Below, piece after piece: positions 60,265-64,000 of a DNA stretch of 64,000 bases; positions within the stretch are counted from its first letter, which is position 1; the number at the start of each line of letters is the position of its first letter. The position numbers and the translations under genes were made by a program. The DNA lies in NCBI RefSeq assembly GCF_018919175.1, contig NZ_JAHLQL010000002.1:186001-250000 (forward strand), written 5' to 3'. The stretch is from Clostridium simiarum. Lineage in GTDB: Bacteria > Bacillota > Clostridia > Clostridiales > Clostridiaceae. The notes beneath the pieces were generated by a model that saw nothing but the letters and a program-made list of their open reading frames with translations, was not told where the DNA came from and made no database searches.

Positions 60265-60759
60265 ATGATTAGGATAGCTACTATTTTAGATATAAATGAA
60301 ATTATGGATATTGTTAAAGATACAATTATAGATATGCATAGTAATAATAATTATCAGTGGGATGATGATTATCCTTTAAGGGAGGATTTTGAAAAGGATA
60401 TAAAAAGTAATGAATTATATGTAATTGAAGAAGAAGGAGAAGTAGCAGGTTTTGTATGTATTAATAAGGAAGAGCCTATAGAGTATAAAACTATAAATTG
60501 GTCAGAAGATAAAAAGGCTTATGTAATACATAGATTAGCTATTAGTACTAAATACAGAGGACGAGGAAATGCATATAAATTTATGAAGCTTGCTGAAGAT
60601 TTAGCTATAGAAAATGGTGTGAATTATTTAAAGACAGATACAAAGTTCTCAAATCTAAAGACACAAAAACTGTTTGAGAAATGTGGTTATAAATATATGG
60701 GTATATTCCATTTTCAGAAAAGAGATGGGGAATTTTTTTGTTATGAAAAAATAGTTTAA
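60265..60759 (+). CDS. GNAT-family N-acetyltransferase
   Basis: 164-aa acetyl-CoA-dependent acetyltransferase of the GNAT fold. The central strand and acetyl-CoA loop are seen as VIHRLAISTKYRGRGNAYKF near residues 92-111 (R/Q-x-x-G-x-G/A type), and the substrate side as TKFSNLKTQKLFEKCGYKYMG near 131-151. AAGGAGG precedes the ATG. It is followed by a hairpin that also covers the ribosome site of the next gene. The substrate is not evident. Confidence 0.88.
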   Translation: MIRIATILDINEIMDIVKDTIIDMHSNNNYQWDDDYPLREDFEKDIKSNELYVIEEEGEVAGFVCINKEEPIEYKTINWSEDKKAYVIHRLAISTKYRGRGNAYKFMKLAEDLAIENGVNYLKTDTKFSNLKTQKLFEKCGYKYMGIFHFQKRDGEFFCYEKIV

Positions 60760-60782
60760 TTATTTATTAGTAACTTACCTTA

Positions 60783-60828
60783 TACATCTTTCATATAATG
60801 CTTTTAAAAGTATTATATGAAAGGTGTA
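60783..60828 (+). terminator. hairpin terminator of the GNAT gene overlapping the next gene's ribosome site
   Basis: A 17-bp stem TACATCTTTCATATAAT / ATTATATGAAAGGTGTA (one G-T pair) with inner TTTTAAAA pairing, followed by TTATTTTG. The 3' arm contains AAAGGTG (60820-60826), the Shine-Dalgarno of the downstream gene. Confidence 0.7.
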
Positions 60829-60833
60829 TTATT

Positions 60834-63311
60834 TTGTATGAAGTAGGTTTATTAAACTTTATTAAAATGTACCTGCCACTAGAGTCTGAAATTATAGTGT
60901 CACAAGATAATTATAAAAGACCTTTAATAATGATGGATGATCTAAACGGAGATGGCATTAAAGAAATAATTGTAGCTTATAAGTGGCATGGAGAAATTTA
61001 TGTAATGGTGTTAGCTAGATGTTACAACTGTTGGTATGTAATAGCAAATATAAAAGGAGAGGGCTATAATGTTTCATACTTAAAAGCAGCCCCTATAGTA
61101 AATAGCAATATAAATGATTTAATTATAGGGTGGCAACAAGGTGCTATATGGTCTGAACTAGATATTTTAAAATGGACACCTCATGGTTTTAAAAAGGTAA
61201 TAGATGATGGAATATATTACAGTAAAATTGAAGTGGAACAGATGCCTAGCTCAAGTTGTACAAGTTGTACAAATGGTAAAAGTGAAATAGCTTTATGGGT
61301 ACATGACACAGGAGAGGCTTATAAAGTAGAGATATACAGGTGGAATTTATGCAAATTAGTTCCAGCTAAGGATGTGTATCCTTATTACTTCAAAAAGGTA
61401 GCTGATTTTTACAGAGTAAAAACAAAAGAACATCCAGATTTCGTAATGTATTGGTACTATCTAGCAGATGCAGAGGGAAAGGCAGGTATGTACAAGGAAG
61501 CACTAAAATCTATAGACAAGGCTTTATTACTTCCAGAGGCTTATCCTTCTAGAGAGGAATTAATAAAACTAAGAAATTATATACTATCAAATATAAGGTA
61601 TAGGAATATAAATTTATACCCAGCTCCTTTAAGCACTTTAAGTGGGGTTAAATGGGGATATATAAATGAAAAAGGAGAATTTATAATTAAACCTTTCTAT
61701 AATTTAGCTTTAGACTTTCAAGAAAATGGACTTGCTATTGTACAAGTAAATAATCTTTATGGAATTATAGATGATAAGGGCAATTATATAGTAAAGCCTA
61801 AATATAACTATATAAATGAATTTTCAGAAGGTAGGGCCATAGTTATTGATGATAAAGGTTTTACGATAATTAATGAAGATGGAAGAGAGATAATAGATAA
61901 AGTATACAATTATATAGGAAATTTTAAGGAGGGAAGGGCACAGTATAGTACTGTAGATGCTAATAATAAATATCTTTATGGATATCTGGATAGAGAAGGA
62001 AGAGAAGTTATACCTGCAAAATATGAGTATGTAAATGACTTCATTGAAGGAAAGGCAACAGTTAAAATTGGTGACAGGCAATATGCTCTAATAAATCTAA
62101 ATGGAGATATATTAAATAGATATAATTACGATTTTGTAGGTAGTTTAAGTGATGGACTTTTAGCCTTTAGAGAAAATCCAGAAAGCAAATATGGTTTTAT
62201 AGATGAAAAGGGTAATGTAGTTATAAAACCTCAATTTGCATCAGCTCAAGGATTTAGTTCTGGAAGGGCTGTAGTAAATATTTCCGAGGATATTAGTAAT
62301 AAGTATGGTCTTATAGATAAAAAGGGGAATTATATAATAAATCCTCTTTATAATGATATAAACTTGTTAGGAGAGGATAGAGTATCTGTTGGAATTGCTA
62401 TAGATGAGAAATCACCTTTTATAGGATCTAAATATGCTATTTCAGATATAGATGGTAAAATACTAACGGACTTTATTTATTATGGGGTTTCAAACTACAA
62501 AGAAGGATTTGCATCTGTTTATGATCGTAATAAGACCTTTTTTATAGATAAGGAGGGGAAGAGAGCTGAAAATCTACCTATAGTAGAGGGCAGTGGAACC
62601 TTAACCTTAGAAAATTTAGTAGTAAAGGCTTTTGTAGACTATAGAACTTCTTATTTTGATAAGCAAGGAAACCTGATATGGAAACAAAACTCCGTTATTC
62701 CTTTAAATGACCAGTATAAAGTAGTAGAAAAAAGATATAGACCTAATAAAGATTACTTAGTATATTATCCTGAAGTTCATGGGATGAAGGATAATCTTTT
62801 AGAGAAAAAGGTTAATGATCAGCTTAAGATTTTATCTAATGTAAAACCAATAGAAGAAAATATTCAACTTGATTATAGTTATCTAGGTGATTTTGAAATA
62901 GAATTTTTCAAGAAAAATTTATTAGTACTAGAGCTTATAGGTTATAATTATCCTTTTGGAGCAGCTCATGGTATGCCAAGTAAAATATATCCACATATAG
63001 ATCTAGTTACAGGTAGGTTTTATGAATTAAAAGATTTATTTAAAAAAGATAGTAATTACGTAAAAGTTTTAAGTGATATAATAGGAGAGCAAATAAAGAA
63101 TAATCCAGAATACTCTTATGTATTCCCAGATGCTTACAAGGGTATAAAAGAAGATCAACCTTTTTATGTATCTGAAAATATACTATATATTTACTTTTAT
63201 CCTTATGAAATTGCACCTTATGCTGCAGGCTTTCCAACCTTTAAAATACCATATAAGGATATAATGAATATAATTAATATAGAAGGTGACTTTTGGAGAT
63301 CTTTTAATTAA
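60834..63311 (+). CDS. WG-repeat protein with N-terminal FG-GAP-like and C-terminal DUF3298-like domains
   Basis: 825-aa protein without a signal peptide. The N-terminal part (about 1-160) includes DDLNGDGIKEIIVAY near residue 38, a calcium-type DxNxDGxxE loop as in FG-GAP repeats. A helical TPR-like stretch (YWYYLADAEGKAGMYKEAL near 207) follows. About eight WG repeats occupy 270-590, recognisable as YGFIDEKGNVVIKPQF-type units. The last ~230 residues (with NYPFGAAHGM and VTGRFYELKDLF) resemble the DUF3298/RsiV-type domain. TTG start at 60834 is set by AAAGGTG 7 bases upstream; an in-frame ATG at 60798 lies inside the terminator hairpin. Function unknown; WG proteins bind peptides or act as envelope scaffolds. 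Confidence 0.78.
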   Translation: MYEVGLLNFIKMYLPLESEIIVSQDNYKRPLIMMDDLNGDGIKEIIVAYKWHGEIYVMVLARCYNCWYVIANIKGEGYNVSYLKAAPIVNSNINDLIIGWQQGAIWSELDILKWTPHGFKKVIDDGIYYSKIEVEQMPSSSCTSCTNGKSEIALWVHDTGEAYKVEIYRWNLCKLVPAKDVYPYYFKKVADFYRVKTKEHPDFVMYWYYLADAEGKAGMYKEALKSIDKALLLPEAYPSREELIKLRNYILSNIRYRNINLYPAPLSTLSGVKWGYINEKGEFIIKPFYNLALDFQENGLAIVQVNNLYGIIDDKGNYIVKPKYNYINEFSEGRAIVIDDKGFTIINEDGREIIDKVYNYIGNFKEGRAQYSTVDANNKYLYGYLDREGREVIPAKYEYVNDFIEGKATVKIGDRQYALINLNGDILNRYNYDFVGSLSDGLLAFRENPESKYGFIDEKGNVVIKPQFASAQGFSSGRAVVNISEDISNKYGLIDKKGNYIINPLYNDINLLGEDRVSVGIAIDEKSPFIGSKYAISDIDGKILTDFIYYGVSNYKEGFASVYDRNKTFFIDKEGKRAENLPIVEGSGTLTLENLVVKAFVDYRTSYFDKQGNLIWKQNSVIPLNDQYKVVEKRYRPNKDYLVYYPEVHGMKDNLLEKKVNDQLKILSNVKPIEENIQLDYSYLGDFEIEFFKKNLLVLELIGYNYPFGAAHGMPSKIYPHIDLVTGRFYELKDLFKKDSNYVKVLSDIIGEQIKNNPEYSYVFPDAYKGIKEDQPFYVSENILYIYFYPYEIAPYAAGFPTFKIPYKDIMNIINIEGDFWRSFN

Positions 63312-63325
63312 ATGGAAATAGATAA

Positions 63326-63371
63326 ATCAAAAATCATCTAAGATAAAAAATCCTAGATGATTTTTGATTTT
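63326..63371. terminator. bidirectional terminator between WG-repeat gene and small gene
   Basis: Perfect 15-bp stem ATCAAAAATCATCTA / TAGATGATTTTTGAT (63326-63340, 63354-63368) followed by TTTTAG on + and A/T-rich sequence on -. Genes converge on it. Confidence 0.85.
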
Positions 63372-63393
63372 AGTTTAATAATATAAAAATTAA

Positions 63394-63720
63394 TTACTTT
63401 AAGCCACTTATTTTGCCTTTTAGAGCTTTTATACGGCCATTTACGTATTTAACTAACTCGCTTTTATCATCTTTTATATCAGTTGGTGCATTGGCAATTA
63501 TATTAATAAGATCTAATTTATTTATTTTTATGTTCTCAGCTAAGTCATTGGCTAAAAATTTATGCTTAATTTTCCAATAGGTAAGGTTAAACTCATCTGA
63601 CTGTCTTTTATTATAATAACCTTTTTCGATACCAAACTGAAATAAATCTGCGGCTGCCTCTAATTCTTCTAAGTCTTCAACTTGTAAAGTTTCTGTAATA
63701 AGATCTTGAAATGCTTTCAT
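63394..63720 (-). CDS. small unknown helical protein
   Basis: 108-aa protein, not recognised. Predicted mostly helical and charged: LQVEDLEELEAAADLFQFGI near residue 12, then FNLTYWKIKHKFLANDL near 45 and a basic C-terminus VNGRIKALKGKISGLK. No membrane segment and no metal motif is seen. Start is the ATG at 63720, because AAAGGAG lies 6 bases upstream; the ATG at 63744 has none. It has a shared terminator downstream. Confidence 0.7.
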   Translation of the reverse strand: MKAFQDLITETLQVEDLEELEAAADLFQFGIEKGYYNKRQSDEFNLTYWKIKHKFLANDLAENIKINKLDLINIIANAPTDIKDDKSELVKYVNGRIKALKGKISGLK

Positions 63721-63993
63721 TATAAACTCCTTTTCTAATCTCATATTATGGAATCTTACTAAAATCTTTTAGTACAGATTCAAATAAGAGTGATTTTAAC
63801 AAATGAGTATGTAAAATAGACAAATTTAATCTTAATATATTATGTGAAAAATGTAAATATATTATTTAAGAAATAATTATATAAAATTAAAGATTAATAA
63901 TGTAAAATAAGGTTAGTTTATCCTAGTAGATAAATGAGAAGAGCATATATGTTAATTTGGGTGTAAAATATAATACATAGGAGGATGAGAGAT

Positions 63994-64000
63994 ATGAGTT
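63994..64000 (+). CDS. start of a gene cut by the right window edge
   Basis: ATG with AGGAGG at 63979-63984, nine bases upstream. Only two codons (Met-Ser) are inside, so nothing can be said about the product. An in-frame ATG at 63985 is directly against the ribosome site and is less likely. Confidence 0.5.

Noticed and set aside
60798-60833. ATG at 60798 as the start of the WG-repeat gene
   Set aside because: It lies in the loop side of the terminator hairpin without a ribosome site; TTG 60834 has a well spaced AAAGGTG.
1-64000. CRISPR arrays, prophage genes, transposases, tRNA or rRNA genes
   Set aside because: No regularly spaced repeats, phage structural or integrase genes, transposase motifs or tRNA-like cloverleaf sequences were seen on either strand.

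Overview
The window is AT-rich DNA with strong AGGAGG-type ribosome binding sites, frequent TTG/GTG starts, A/T-ending codons, and dense operons separated by hairpin-plus-T-run terminators. Together with the gene families present (Clostridium-type eut locus with EutVW antitermination, pyrB-I-F-K-D-E cluster, LevR/CelR-type PTS regulator, WG-repeat protein), this points to a low-GC Clostridium-like Firmicute chromosome. No rRNA, tRNA, insertion sequence, prophage or CRISPR array is visible.

Layout, left to right. (1) 1-6.1 kb, + strand: end of L-fucose isomerase, a CUT1 sugar ABC importer (lipoprotein plus two permeases, no dedicated ATPase) and a cytoplasmic GH151-like alpha-L-fucosidase: import and intracellular breakdown of fucosylated glycans. 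(2) 6.3-16.1 kb: M17 aminopeptidase coupled to a large transglutaminase-like protein with a degenerate second copy of that domain; two small - strand genes (CGGC protein, mini-kinase); a GlnK/GlnL-like two-component pair; a stand-alone PTS_EIIC_2 membrane protein; a GntR/UTRA repressor. (3) 16.3-26.7 kb: a sugar-acid catabolic island made of lactose/cellobiose-type PTS IIC, a 101-aa membrane protein, a MupG/DUF871-like hydrolase, a deacetylase-type amidohydrolase, DgaE-like ammonia-lyase, DgaF-like KDPG aldolase and a KDG-type kinase on +, facing PTS IIA and IIB and a LevR-type sigma-54 activator on -. A -24/-12 promoter precedes IIB-IIA and a 24-bp palindrome precedes IIC. This is the best candidate here for an uncharacterised pathway.

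(4) 27.0-44.4 kb: a complete ethanolamine-utilisation microcompartment locus (eutG, S, P, V, W, A, B, C, L, a shell protein with a Rho_N/SAP-like tail, E, M, T, PduL-type D, J, an orphan protein, N, a PduT-like shell protein, H, Q). Three leaders (before eutG, eutS and eutA) carry dual hairpins overlapping terminators, the EutV target; EutW phosphorylates EutV, which binds the hairpins and prevents termination. EutH brings in ethanolamine, EutBC deaminates it, EutE and PduL convert acetaldehyde to acetyl-phosphate, EutG reduces acetaldehyde to ethanol, EutT and EutA maintain the B12 cofactor, and shell proteins enclose the enzymes.

(5) 44.6-55.1 kb: membrane and envelope genes: an anchored lysozyme-fold protein, two unknown membrane proteins, an ABC-2 transporter pair, a MacB/FtsX-type ABC transporter and an OmpR-type two-component system. 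(6) 55.2-59.8 kb, - strand: de novo pyrimidine operon pyrB-I-F-K-D-E behind a PyrR-type attenuator leader. (7) 60.2-64.0 kb: a GNAT acetyltransferase, a WG-repeat/DUF3298-like protein, a small unknown gene and the first codons of another gene at the right edge. Starts were chosen from Shine-Dalgarno spacing and, where possible, remembered family N-termini; no database search was possible.
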